Shown: positions 7,376-14,388, counted from the stretch's first letter. The stretch is DNA of 15,159 nucleotides from Aquificota bacterium (GCA_013153455.1 JAADEK010000090.1:1-15159); one strand, 5' to 3'. The notes: generated from the sequence alone by a model not told the origin. Translations and numbers: made by a program.

Positions 7376-9358
7376 TCACCCCAGCCCTATCAACCTCTTA
7401 AGACGCTTTATCTCGTCCCTCAGCTGAGCAGCCTTCTCAAACTCCCAGCTCTTTGCGCACCTCCACATCTCCTTCTCAAGCTTCTCTATCTTCCTTATTA
7501 TCTCCTCCTCGGATTTAAATTCGGTTACCGCGGGGCTTTTAGCCCCGCGGTCGTTTAACTCTTCAAGGACTAAAAGCTCACGAACGGGTTTTACGATTGA
7601 GCGGGGCTTTACGTTGTGCTTTTTGTTGTATTCTTCTTGTATCTTTCTCCTTCTGTTCGTTTCTTCTATCGCTTTTTTCATAGCGGGGGTTATCCTGTCC
7701 GCGTAGAGGATGGCTTTCCCGCGGACGTTTCTCGCAGCGCGACCTATCGTCTGGATGAGGGCTTGGTAGCTTCTTAGGAAGCCTTCTTTGTCCGCGTCAA
7801 GGATGGCGACGAGCGAAACCTCGGGAAGGTCAAGACCTTCCCTCAGGAGGTTTACCCCGACGATGACGTCAACGCTCCCCTCCCTGAGTTCCTTTATCAG
7901 CTGGGCGCGGGCTATTGCGTCAAGCTCCGAGTGCATGTATTTTGCCCTTATCTTCCTTTCGGTAAGGTAGTCCGCTACTTCCTCCGCGAGTCTTTTGGTG
8001 GTTGTGAGAACCAGTGCCCTCTCACCGCGTTCCTTTACTTGTTTTATCTCCTTTATGAGGTCTTCAAGTTGGTTCATCTTCGGGCGCACTTCAACGAGGG
8101 GGTCAAGCAGACCCGTGGGTCTCACTATCTGCTCAACGACGTTTCCCCCCGCGCGTCTGAGCTCCCACTCCCCGGGTGTTGCGGATACGTATATGACCTG
8201 ATTTATCCTCTCAAGGAACTCATCAAACTTAAGGGGTCTGTTGTCAAGCGCGGAGGGGAGGCGCCACCCGTATTCAACGAGTTTTTCCTTCCTCGTCCTG
8301 TCGCCCTCATACATAGCCCTGAGTTGGGGGATGGTTACGTGGCTCTCGTCAACAATGAGGAGAAAGTCCTCGGGGAAGTAATCAAGGAGCGTGTAGGGGG
8401 GCTCACCGGGCGCCCTGCCGTCAAAGTAGCGCGAGTAGTTTTCTATACCTTTGCAGTGTCCGAGCTCCCTAAGCATCTCTATGTCGTGCATCGTCCTCTG
8501 GTAGAGGCGACGGGCTTCAAGCTCTCGCCCCCTTTCCTTGAACCACTTTACGCGCTCGTGGAGGTCCCTCTCTATCTGCTCTATCGCTTGGGCGAGCGTG
8601 GGCTGGGGCGCTACGTAGTGCGACGCCGGAAAGAGTGTATACTCCTCAAGCTCGGAGATTACGTGGCGGTTGAGGGGGTCCATCAGGACGAGCCTGTCAA
8701 TCTCGTCGTCCCAAAACTCAACCCTCAGGATTATGTCTTCCTCCTTTGACGGGACTATCTCAAGGGCATCTCCCCTTACGCTGAAGGTCGCGCGCCTGAC
8801 CGGAGCGTCGGAGCGCTCGTATCCGAGCTCTATCAGCTTTCTCGCGAGCTTCGTGGGACTCAGGAACTCCCCCCTCCTCAGGGTTACACTCATCTCGCGG
8901 TAGTGCTCGGGTTTGCCCAGCCCGTATATACAAGAAACGGAAGCGACTACTATAACGTCCCTCCTCGTGAGAACGGAGACGGTCGCGGAGTGGCGGTAGC
9001 GCTCAAGCGTTTCGTTTATGCTCGCATCCTTTTCTATGTATAGGTCCTTTTCGGGTATGTAGGCTTCGGGTTGGTAGTAGTCGTAGTATGAGACGAAATA
9101 CTCAACCGCGTTCTCGGGGAAAAGCTCCTTTAGCTCCCTGTAGAGCTGTGCTGCGAGTATCTTGTTGTGAACAACGACGAGAGCGGGTTTGTTGTAGCGG
9201 GCAATCACGTTCGCTATAGTGAAGCTCTTTCCCGTTCCCGTAGCCCCGAGGAGAACCTGCTCCTTTACACCCTTCTTTAAGTTATCAAGGAGTTTCTTTA
9301 TCGCCTTCGGTTGGTCTCCCGCGGGCTTTAGGCTCGTCCTCAGCTTGAATACGCCCAT
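7376..9358 (-). CDS. uvrB: Excinuclease ABC subunit B, UvrB
   Basis: UvrB is the damage-verifying helicase-like subunit of nucleotide excision repair, working with UvrA and UvrC. The 660-residue protein is of normal length. It shows Walker A GATGTGKS (38-45), the beta-hairpin region [15 protein letters not shown], the DESH box, helicase motifs V and VI ([25 protein letters not shown]), and a C-terminal UVR domain with [13 protein letters not shown] that binds UvrC. It is last in the SRP RNA-dnaX transcription unit, 18 bp after a DUF4911-like gene. The ATG at 9358 has no Shine-Dalgarno sequence before it (TATATTCTTATG). The linker before the UVR domain is encoded partly by a perfect 11-bp GC-rich inverted repeat (7527-7551). 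Confidence 0.97.
   Translation of the reverse strand: MGVFKLRTSLKPAGDQPKAIKKLLDNLKKGVKEQVLLGATGTGKSFTIANVIARYNKPALVVVHNKILAAQLYRELKELFPENAVEYFVSYYDYYQPEAYIPEKDLYIEKDASINETLERYRHSATVSVLTRRDVIVVASVSCIYGLGKPEHYREMSVTLRRGEFLSPTKLARKLIELGYERSDAPVRRATFSVRGDALEIVPSKEEDIILRVEFWDDEIDRLVLMDPLNRHVISELEEYTLFPASHYVAPQPTLAQAIEQIERDLHERVKWFKERGRELEARRLYQRTMHDIEMLRELGHCKGIENYSRYFDGRAPGEPPYTLLDYFPEDFLLIVDESHVTIPQLRAMYEGDRTRKEKLVEYGWRLPSALDNRPLKFDEFLERINQVIYVSATPGEWELRRAGGNVVEQIVRPTGLLDPLVEVRPKMNQLEDLIKEIKQVKERGERALVLTTTKRLAEEVADYLTERKIRAKYMHSELDAIARAQLIKELREGSVDVIVGVNLLREGLDLPEVSLVAILDADKEGFLRSYQALIQTIGRAARNVRGKAILYADRITPAMKKAIEETNRRRKIQEEYNKKHNVKPRSIVKPVRELLVLEELNDRGAKSPAVTEFKSEEEIIRKIEKLEKEMWRCAKSWEFEKAAQLRDEIKRLKRLIGLG
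7527..7551. repeat. Perfect GC-rich inverted repeat inside uvrB
   Basis: An 11-bp arm (ACCGCGGGGCT, 7527-7537) is followed by a 3-nt loop and its exact complement (7541-7551). It falls in frame within the variable linker between the helicase core and the UVR domain, encoding roughly RGAKSPAV. There is no U-tract, so it is not a normal terminator. Confidence 0.8.
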
Positions 9359-9376
9359 AAGAATATAAAGATATGC

Positions 9377-9640
9377 TCAGAAGGGAGGTATCCCCTCAAC
9401 CTCACCCAAGACCTCAAGCCCCCTTATGTGCTTCTTCATCCCCTCAATGGCTTCAAGAAGCTCACGAACCTTAAAGGGTGTCGCGAGGAGGTAAACCTCC
9501 CCCGACTTTTTCTCCTTCGTTCTCGTGAGCGCGTAGCGGGGAAGCCCGTCCACCAAGGCGTTAAAAAGCCCTATCTCCTCAACGGGCATCCTCACCTTTA
9601 TGATTTTCGCCTTTATCTCTAATCTTGAGGATTTTCGCAT
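9377..9640 (-). CDS. Small DUF4911-like protein
   Basis: This 87-residue protein has a basic N-terminus and a pattern of strand-helix-strand-helix. It begins with KIIKVRMPVEEIGLFNALVD and ends with a helix (VRELLEAIEGMKKHI). The pattern resembles DUF4911, a small domain of unknown function found in Aquificota and deltaproteobacteria-like groups; I make this match by eye only. The ATG at 9640 has GAGGGAG about ten bases upstream and lies 18 bp after the dnaX stop. An extended DnaX reading frame produced by slippage would overlap its first 62 bases (to 9579). It lies between dnaX and uvrB in an apparent operon, which suggests housekeeping expression but not a function. Confidence 0.75.
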   Translation of the reverse strand: MRKSSRLEIKAKIIKVRMPVEEIGLFNALVDGLPRYALTRTKEKKSGEVYLLATPFKVRELLEAIEGMKKHIRGLEVLGEVEGIPPF

Positions 9641-9658
9641 TGAAAAGCTCCCTCACTC

Positions 9659-11029
9659 TCAAAACAGCCTTTTGTTGCTCGGGTCCGATTCCTTTTTTTT
9701 TACCTCTTGTAGCTCAAACTCAACAAACGGGTGCTGAGCCTTCAGACTCTCCAATTCCTTTTTATACCTCTCGTATAGCTCACGGTCAACCCTCAGGACG
9801 AGCTTCCCGTTCTTCTCTTCCTTTTTTGCATCCTCAAGAATCCTCCTCACAAGCGGGTCTTTCACTGACTCAAGGAGCTTCTCAAAGGGCTTTCTTTCTT
9901 CGCTCCTTTGCTCTTCCTTTGAGGGGAGGGCTTTTTTGAGTTGCGAGACGGGTAGAATGTCCTTTACGATTAGGCTCTTTAGAACCGCAAGCTCGTAAGC
10001 CCTGAGGGGTTCCCTCGTCCTTGCGTCCGTTTTTCCCCTGTTTATTATCGTCTCGGTGTAGAGGAGAGCCTCAAGGGGGTATTTCTTGAACTCTTCGTAT
10101 TGAGCGTAATCGTTAATTACCCCTTCGGGGTTCTTAAGACCTTTCACGAGTATAGCCTTTGATACCGCGTCCTCAAGCATCTCCCAGAACTTGGTCAGAT
10201 TGTAACCCTTCTCCGAAAGGGAGCGAAGGAAGCGAATCGCGTCGTCAACCCTTGACTCAAGGAGCATCCTTAAGAATTCCTTTACGGTGTTCTCACCGAG
10301 AAGCCCCAAGAAGTCCTCAACGACCTTCCTGTCAACCTTACCCTCTCCGTATACGCCCGCTTGGTCAAGGAGGGAAGCTGCGTCCCTCATACAACCCTCC
10401 GAAGCCCTCGCGATGAGCTTTAGGGCTTCCTCCTCGCACTTTAGCCCCTCCTTCTTACATATGTCCTTTAGGTAGTCAACTATCTTCTCATGAGGAACGC
10501 GGGAAAAGAGAATCCTCTGACACCTTGAGAGAATCGTTGGGGGAATCTTGTCGTATTCGGTGGTGCAAAGGACGAAAACGGTGCTCGGAGGAGGTTCCTC
10601 AAGGGTTTTGAGGAGGGCGTTGAAGGCTTCCTTTGTGAGCATATGAGCCTCGTCTATGATGTAAACCTTGTGCTTTCCCTTTATAGGTTTGTATTGAACC
10701 GCTTCCTTTAGAGCCCTCACGTCGTCTATACCGCGGTTTGACGCAGCGTCAAGCTCAACTAGGTCGGGAAACACCCCCCTGTCTACCTCCCTGCATACCT
10801 CGCACTCCCCGCAAGGCTCACCCTCTTTTGCGTTCGGGCAGTTGAGGGCTTTCGCGAGTATACGCGCGAGGGTGGTCTTCCCCACACCGCGGGGTCCCGC
10901 GAAGAGGTAAGCGTGGGCTACCTTACCGCTCCTTACCGCGTTCTTCAGGATGCGAACGGGAGCCTCTTGCCCTACAACCTGCGAGAACTTCTTGGGTCTG
11001 TATTTCCTCGCAAACGGAACGTAAGCCAT
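9659..11029 (-). CDS. dnaX: DNA polymerase III clamp loader subunit DnaX (tau/gamma)
   Basis: DnaX is the AAA+ motor of the clamp loader that places the sliding clamp on DNA. The 456-residue protein has Walker A GPRGVGKT (45-52) and zinc cysteines C64, C73, C76 and C79. Walker B is IIDEAH (D126-E127) and the arginine finger SRC (168-170). Lid and collar domains follow, then a short charged tail. Its ATG shares one base with the stop of the upstream 75-residue gene (TGATG), and GAGGT serves as ribosome binding site. Nine consecutive A codon bases (9693-9701) encode Lys444-446, just before an abrupt end (ESDPSNKRLF). Adding one A continues the frame for 37 more residues to 9579, including AVLRVRELFNAKILKIR, which looks like a normal DnaX C-terminus. 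The zero-frame product may thus be the short form. Confidence 0.96.
   Translation of the reverse strand: MAYVPFARKYRPKKFSQVVGQEAPVRILKNAVRSGKVAHAYLFAGPRGVGKTTLARILAKALNCPNAKEGEPCGECEVCREVDRGVFPDLVELDAASNRGIDDVRALKEAVQYKPIKGKHKVYIIDEAHMLTKEAFNALLKTLEEPPPSTVFVLCTTEYDKIPPTILSRCQRILFSRVPHEKIVDYLKDICKKEGLKCEEEALKLIARASEGCMRDAASLLDQAGVYGEGKVDRKVVEDFLGLLGENTVKEFLRMLLESRVDDAIRFLRSLSEKGYNLTKFWEMLEDAVSKAILVKGLKNPEGVINDYAQYEEFKKYPLEALLYTETIINRGKTDARTREPLRAYELAVLKSLIVKDILPVSQLKKALPSKEEQRSEERKPFEKLLESVKDPLVRRILEDAKKEEKNGKLVLRVDRELYERYKKELESLKAQHPFVEFELQEVKKKESDPSNKRLF
9693..9701 (-). other. A9 slippery tract in dnaX
   Basis: The minus strand reads GTA-AAAAAAAAA-GG within dnaX. Such a run invites RNA polymerase slippage or ribosomal frameshifting. 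In Thermus thermophilus an A9 run in dnaX is known to produce tau and gamma forms by transcriptional slippage. Here the order is reversed: the unslipped frame stops 11 codons later, while a one-A insertion gives a 483-residue product. A sequencing or assembly miscount of the homopolymer is the alternative. Confidence 0.7.
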
Positions 11030-11256
11030 CAGTTACCTCTTTGAGCGTATTTCCTTATCTGCTCCTCCAAAAATGCGAGTATAAGGGGAATTTGTTTCCT
11101 CGCCTCGTTTTCGTCAATACTTTCCTCGCAAAGTCTATCAAGAAGTTCCTTCGTGAGCTTTAAAAGTGAACGGTAGAACTCCGTTGTCGTGAGCTTTCCC
11201 GCCTTTCTTTCGCTCTTCAGCCTCTCAAGAGAGTCTATAAGAGCCTGAGAACTCAT
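11029..11256 (-). CDS. Unknown 75-residue helical protein between SRP RNA and dnaX
   Basis: I do not recognise this protein. It is charged and predicted helical (SLERLKSERKAGKLTTTEFY, then LLKLTKELLDRL and a final EEQIRKYAQRGN), with one Cys and no signal peptide or membrane span. The start is placed at the ATG at 11256, because an upstream ATG at 11310 would lie in the 3' arm of the SRP RNA. GGGGGT, seven bases upstream, could serve as ribosome binding site, and it can be sequestered in a small hairpin (11261-11275). Its stop overlaps the dnaX start as TGATG, so translation of the two is probably coupled. Confidence 0.75.
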   Translation of the reverse strand: MSSQALIDSLERLKSERKAGKLTTTEFYRSLLKLTKELLDRLCEESIDENEARKQIPLILAFLEEQIRKYAQRGN

Positions 11257-11300
11257 ACTGACCCCCGAAGAGGGTATTTTGGGGATTTTTGAAGGAGAGA

Positions 11301-11376
11301 CCCTGCGCACGGGACGGCGGGCTTACCCTTGCTCCCTTTCGGGCCTGGGGGGGTTCACCCTGTCCCGCCGCAGGGC
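11301..11376 (-). ncRNA. ffs: Signal recognition particle RNA (4.5S type)
   Basis: This small RNA binds Ffh to form the particle that targets membrane proteins to the translocon. The minus strand has the conserved apical domain: GUGAAC, CCAGG, a CCC-GAAA-GGG tetraloop hairpin, AGCA and GGGUAAG, as in bacterial SRP RNAs. The ends pair (CCCUGCG at 11375-11369 with CGCAGGG at 11307-11301), and an inner GGGAC/GUCCC helix adds to a single long hairpin of about 76-80 nt. It is the short form without an Alu domain. A strong promoter lies directly upstream. No terminator follows, so the RNA is probably processed from a transcript that continues into the 75-residue gene and dnaX. SRP RNA (scr) also precedes dnaX in Bacillus subtilis. 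Exact ends are estimates. Confidence 0.93.
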
Positions 11377-11384
11377 TAATATCT

Positions 11385-11413
11385 AATATAAACTCGTTCA
11401 CATTTTCTGTCAA
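11385..11413 (-). promoter_or_regulatory. Predicted promoter of the SRP RNA-dnaX unit
   Basis: On the minus strand TTGACA (11413-11408), a 17-bp spacer and TATATT (11390-11385) form a near-consensus sigma-70 promoter. The start would be at A11377 or G11376, exactly at the 5' end of the SRP RNA. Confidence 0.8.
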
Positions 11414-11426
11414 TACGCTGTATAAT
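11397..11426 (+). promoter_or_regulatory. Predicted promoter of the cytochrome c gene
   Basis: On the plus strand TTCACA (11397-11402), an 18-bp spacer and a perfect TATAAT (11421-11426) give a start near 11433 and a leader of about 70 nt. The -35 box lies inside the divergent SRP RNA promoter, so the two polymerase sites overlap. Confidence 0.65.
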
Positions 11427-11460
11427 TCCGTAAAAACTTCGGACTATGAAAAAAGGGAAA

Positions 11461-11478
11461 AGTAAATTAGAATTTACT
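11461..11478 (+). promoter_or_regulatory. Perfect 18-bp dyad upstream of the cytochrome c gene
   Basis: AGTAAATT-AG-AATTTACT is an exact inverted repeat with 8-bp arms. It ends 12 bp before the Shine-Dalgarno sequence GGAGGTGG and lies inside the predicted leader. It could be an operator, or a weak A/U-rich RNA hairpin. I do not recognise the regulator. Confidence 0.55.
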
Positions 11479-11501
11479 AATCAAGAAAAAGGAGGTGGAG
11501 C

Positions 11502-12008
11502 ATGAGAAAAGCTCTGAGTGCGGGACTTCTCCTCGCCCTTCCGCTCTTCGCATCACCGAACGAGGAGCTTATGAAGAAGGGCTACGAGGTCTTCAAAAAG
11601 AGCTGTAGCGCTTGCCACGTTGAGTATATGTCCCACGACGAGATAAGGGAGATAAGGAGAAGGGTTCTCAAGGGCGAGACCCCCCCGATAAAGGCTCCTC
11701 CCATGAACGAGGTAGCCCTCAGGGTAAAGCACTTTTATCCCGAGGAGGAGGACTTCATAGAGTTCGTCAAGGACTACATAACCGAACCCATGAGGGAAAA
11801 GGGTGTTTGTATGCCCATGGCTTTCAAGCTTTTCGGTGTGATGCCCCCTATAGGGAAGGGACTCACGGAAGAGGAGAAGGAAGCGGTCGCTTACTGGATG
11901 TATCACAGGTATGAGGGCTCGTGGGAAGAGATGATTAAGAAGTTCCACGGGCACGGAAAGGGCAAAGGAAAAGGAAAGGGAAGGATGATGAGGGAGGAAG
12001 AGGATTAA
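11502..12008 (+). CDS. Exported monohaem cytochrome c with Gly-Lys tail
   Basis: The 168-residue protein has a Sec signal peptide (MRKALSAGLLLALPLFAS), a haem c motif CSACH (residues 35-39), and a likely Met ligand in VMPPIGKG (M114) before a final helix (KEAVAYWMYHRY). The fold reads as class I cytochrome c with an insertion (residues 45-100). An additional Cys, C103, lies outside the haem motif. The C-terminus carries HGHGKGKGKGKGR, a flexible basic His/Lys tail that could bind a negatively charged partner, membrane or metal. The ribosome binding site is strong (GGAGGTGG). It is the only plus-strand gene in this half and ends in a terminator shared with hisH. It is a soluble periplasmic electron carrier by inference; the partner is unknown. 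Confidence 0.9.
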   Translation: MRKALSAGLLLALPLFASPNEELMKKGYEVFKKSCSACHVEYMSHDEIREIRRRVLKGETPPIKAPPMNEVALRVKHFYPEEEDFIEFVKDYITEPMREKGVCMPMAFKLFGVMPPIGKGLTEEEKEAVAYWMYHRYEGSWEEMIKKFHGHGKGKGKGKGRMMREEED

Positions 12009-12625
12009 AGGAGAGCGCTTTGCGCTCTCTTTTTAAAATTTTTTAAAAGCTGAAGACCCTTCTTCTGGCTCTTTTCGGGGTGAAACTGAACCGCCAGTAA
12101 GTTCCCGACCTCAACCGAAGACACAAAATCCTCACCGTAGTCAGTAGTTGTGAGGATAACCTCCTCTTCCTTCGGGACTACCCTGTATGAGTGGACGAAG
12201 TAAAAAAAGTCTCCCTCCGATATATCGCTCAAAAACTCGCTCCTCTTTTTAAACCATACCTGATTCCAACCTATGTGGGGTATCCGAACACCGAGCGGAA
12301 GGAGCCTAACCTCACCCCTCAGTATACCGAGTCCCTCGTGAACGCCGTGCTCGTAGCTCCTTTCAAACAAAAGCTGAAGCCCGAGGCATATACCGAGGAA
12401 GGGTTTCCCTTTTTCTATGTGCTTCCTTATGGGCTCAACAAGACCGAGCTCCCTTAGGTTCCTCATGGCGTCCCCGAAAGCCCCTACCCCCGGGAGAACC
12501 AAAACCTCCGCGCCGGAGATATCCTCCCTTTTGTTGCTCACGATAACCTCAAACCCGACGCTCTGGAGCGCCTTTGATACGCTCCCGAGGTTTCCCATAC
12601 CGTAGTCTACAACGACCGTCCTCAT
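12005..12625 (-). CDS. hisH: Imidazole glycerol phosphate synthase glutaminase subunit HisH
   Basis: HisH releases ammonia from glutamine for HisF, which makes imidazole glycerol phosphate and AICAR in histidine synthesis. The 206-residue class I amidotransferase shows the oxyanion-loop PGVGAFGDAM, the nucleophile C80 in GICLG, and the His-Glu pair in QFHPEKS. It starts at the ATG at 12625, which shares its A with the ccdA stop (TGATG); no Shine-Dalgarno sequence is seen, so translation probably relies on coupling. Its stop codon overlaps that of the convergent cytochrome gene by 3 bp. Other his genes are not in the window, so the his genes are scattered here. Confidence 0.96.
   Translation of the reverse strand: MRTVVVDYGMGNLGSVSKALQSVGFEVIVSNKREDISGAEVLVLPGVGAFGDAMRNLRELGLVEPIRKHIEKGKPFLGICLGLQLLFERSYEHGVHEGLGILRGEVRLLPLGVRIPHIGWNQVWFKKRSEFLSDISEGDFFYFVHSYRVVPKEEEVILTTTDYGEDFVSSVEVGNLLAVQFHPEKSQKKGLQLLKNFKKRAQSALL
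12011..12034 (+). terminator. Intrinsic terminator of the cytochrome c gene
   Basis: GAGAGCGC-TTT-GCGCTCTC forms a perfect 8-bp stem followed by TTTTT, two bases after the cytochrome stop codon. The whole element lies in the last codons of hisH on the other strand, encoding its C-terminal KRAQSALL. Confidence 0.9.
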
Positions 12626-13449
12626 CAGAAGGTTATATTAGCAAGAACGGAAAGCTTCCCGAGCGCGAGGAGTATCCCGAGACCCACCAAAAGGACACCC
12701 CCCGCGAGCTCAACGTATTTAAAGTATCGGGAGAAAGCCTTAACAAAGCTCAGGAAAACGGAAAACAAAAGCCCCGCGAGCAAAAACGGTATCCCCAGCC
12801 CGAGTGAGTATACGAAGAGCAACAAAGCCCCCCTCATCACCGTCTCTTGCTGAGAAGCGAGGAAGAGTATGGAACCGAGGACGGGACCTATACAAGGACT
12901 CCAACCGAAAGCGAACACAACACCCATCAAGAAAGCGCCCACGTAAGAAAGCTCCGGCTTTGCCTCAAGCTTAAGCTGTCTGTATAGAAGCTCGTGAACC
13001 TTAAAAAGGTAAAGAACCAAAACCTCAACGTAAGCAAAGGCGAGGTTAAAAAAGGAATCCTTACCCAGAAAACCGAGGAGGTAAAGAACTACGACAAGGA
13101 CGCCCGCGAGGATGTAAGCCTTCAGGAAATGCCTCCAAAGAAAGGCTCCCGAAAAGTGTAGCCCGAAGAATATAACAAGACCGCTCCCTATCCTCACAAC
13201 CCAGTCCTGATAAGACTGAAGGAGTTGACCCACGAACGTGGCGCTCGCACCGAGCCCCACAAAAACGAGCGTAAAACCGAGGACGAAGTAAACGGAGGAA
13301 ACAAAGACCCTCCAGTTTACCCTCCCGCCCGAAGGCGTCCCGCTCACACCGGAGATGTAAGACAGATACGCGGGGATAACGGGCAAGATACACGGGGAGA
13401 GGAAGGACAAAAGACCCGCAACGAAAGCCCCGATTAGAGTAACTTCCAT
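12625..13449 (-). CDS. ccdA: CcdA-type thiol-disulfide membrane transporter with extra insert
   Basis: CcdA carries reducing equivalents from cytoplasmic thioredoxin across the membrane, keeping apocytochrome c haem-site cysteines reduced. The two redox cysteines sit in the family motifs SPCILP (C20) and SPCIGP (C186). At 274 residues it is longer than usual (about 220-240). A block at residues 104-164 between the third and fourth expected membrane helices contains two extra hydrophobic stretches (ILAGVLVVVLYLLGFL and NLAFAYVEVLVLYLF). It lies 9 bp after a radical SAM gene and overlaps hisH by one base. The nearby cytochrome c and nap genes are plausible beneficiaries. The start at 13449 has only a weak ribosome binding site (AGAG). 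Confidence 0.92.
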   Translation of the reverse strand: MEVTLIGAFVAGLLSFLSPCILPVIPAYLSYISGVSGTPSGGRVNWRVFVSSVYFVLGFTLVFVGLGASATFVGQLLQSYQDWVVRIGSGLVIFFGLHFSGAFLWRHFLKAYILAGVLVVVLYLLGFLGKDSFFNLAFAYVEVLVLYLFKVHELLYRQLKLEAKPELSYVGAFLMGVVFAFGWSPCIGPVLGSILFLASQQETVMRGALLLFVYSLGLGIPFLLAGLLFSVFLSFVKAFSRYFKYVELAGGVLLVGLGILLALGKLSVLANITF

Positions 13450-13458
13450 AACTCTATT

Positions 13459-14358
13459 TTAGTCCAGAACCAAAGAAAGCCCCCTCGCGGACTCAAGAGC
13501 CTTCTTGTATTCCTCCGGAGTAATCCTTCGCGAAAGCTCCGGGTAATCCCAAGCCTTGTAATGCGGGAAGTATTGACTCATAACGTTTACCGCGAGCTTA
13601 GGGTCTATACTCCTCAAAAAGTCCATAACCTTGCGCGTCGTTGATATATCGTTGGGAAGAACCAAATGCCTCACCAAAAGACCCCTCACCGCTATACCCC
13701 TTCGGTCTACCTTCAGATTCCCAACCTGCCTATACATCTCCCTTATCGCTTCTTTTGCAACCGAAGCGTAGCCCTTGACCCGCGAGTAGCGCCTCCCCAG
13801 CTCATCGCTCAAATACTTCAAGTCCGCGAGGTATATATCAACGACACCGTCAAGAAGCCTGAGCGTCCCGAGGGAGTCGTATGAGGAGGTGTTGTAGACG
13901 ATAGGGATACGAAGACCGTCCTCAACCGCCAAGAGAAGAGCCTCAAGAATCTGGGGAACGACGTGCGAAGGCGTCACGAGGTTCACGTTATGACAACCCA
14001 TATCCTGAAGCTCAAGCATCATATCCGCAAGCTCACGCGCGGAAACACGCCTACCCGCACCCAGATGACTAATCTCGTAATTCTGACAGTAAACACACCG
14101 CATATTACAGTAAGAGAAGAAAATCGTCCCGCTCCCCCGAAAACCCCTTATAGGAAACTCCTCACCCAGATGCGGAAAGTAGTCCGAAACTATAGCCTCC
14201 CTTCCCACCTTGCAGTAACCAACCTCGTCGCGCGTCCTGTCAACACCGCACCTGTGGGGGCATATATTACACTCCTTGAGCATTGAAAGCGCCTTTTGAA
14301 CCCTCTCCTTTAGCTCACCGCTCTCGTAAAGGTTCAAGTATGAAGGATATTTCCTCAT
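13459..14358 (-). CDS. PflX-like radical SAM protein of unknown function
   Basis: This 299-residue protein belongs to the radical SAM family COG1313 (PflX, related to pyruvate formate-lyase activating enzymes). The SAM-binding [4Fe-4S] motif is CNMRCVYC (C84, C88, C91). An N-terminal cysteine set, CNICPHRC (30-37) with C49, precedes it as in other PflX proteins and may bind another metal site. No glycyl radical enzyme partner is seen nearby, so an activase role cannot be assumed. The ATG at 14358 has no Shine-Dalgarno sequence (AATTCTTATG). It lies 30 bp after fmt and 9 bp before ccdA, which suggests one transcript. The reaction it performs is not known to me. Confidence 0.9.
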   Translation of the reverse strand: MRKYPSYLNLYESGELKERVQKALSMLKECNICPHRCGVDRTRDEVGYCKVGREAIVSDYFPHLGEEFPIRGFRGSGTIFFSYCNMRCVYCQNYEISHLGAGRRVSARELADMMLELQDMGCHNVNLVTPSHVVPQILEALLLAVEDGLRIPIVYNTSSYDSLGTLRLLDGVVDIYLADLKYLSDELGRRYSRVKGYASVAKEAIREMYRQVGNLKVDRRGIAVRGLLVRHLVLPNDISTTRKVMDFLRSIDPKLAVNVMSQYFPHYKAWDYPELSRRITPEEYKKALESARGLSLVLD

Positions 14359-14388
14359 AAGAATTAAAATTTAAAGACCCTTCGGGTG

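Noticed and set aside
11225..11413. Open frame on the minus strand across the SRP RNA region
   Set aside because: It is covered by the SRP RNA, its promoter and the start of the 75-residue gene in another frame; no protein features.
14377..14387. Small hairpin ACCC-TTC-GGGT after fmt, followed on the minus strand by an A/T-rich stretch
   Set aside because: The stem is only 4 bp and the U-run is interrupted; too weak to call a terminator, and the downstream gene is only 30 bp away.
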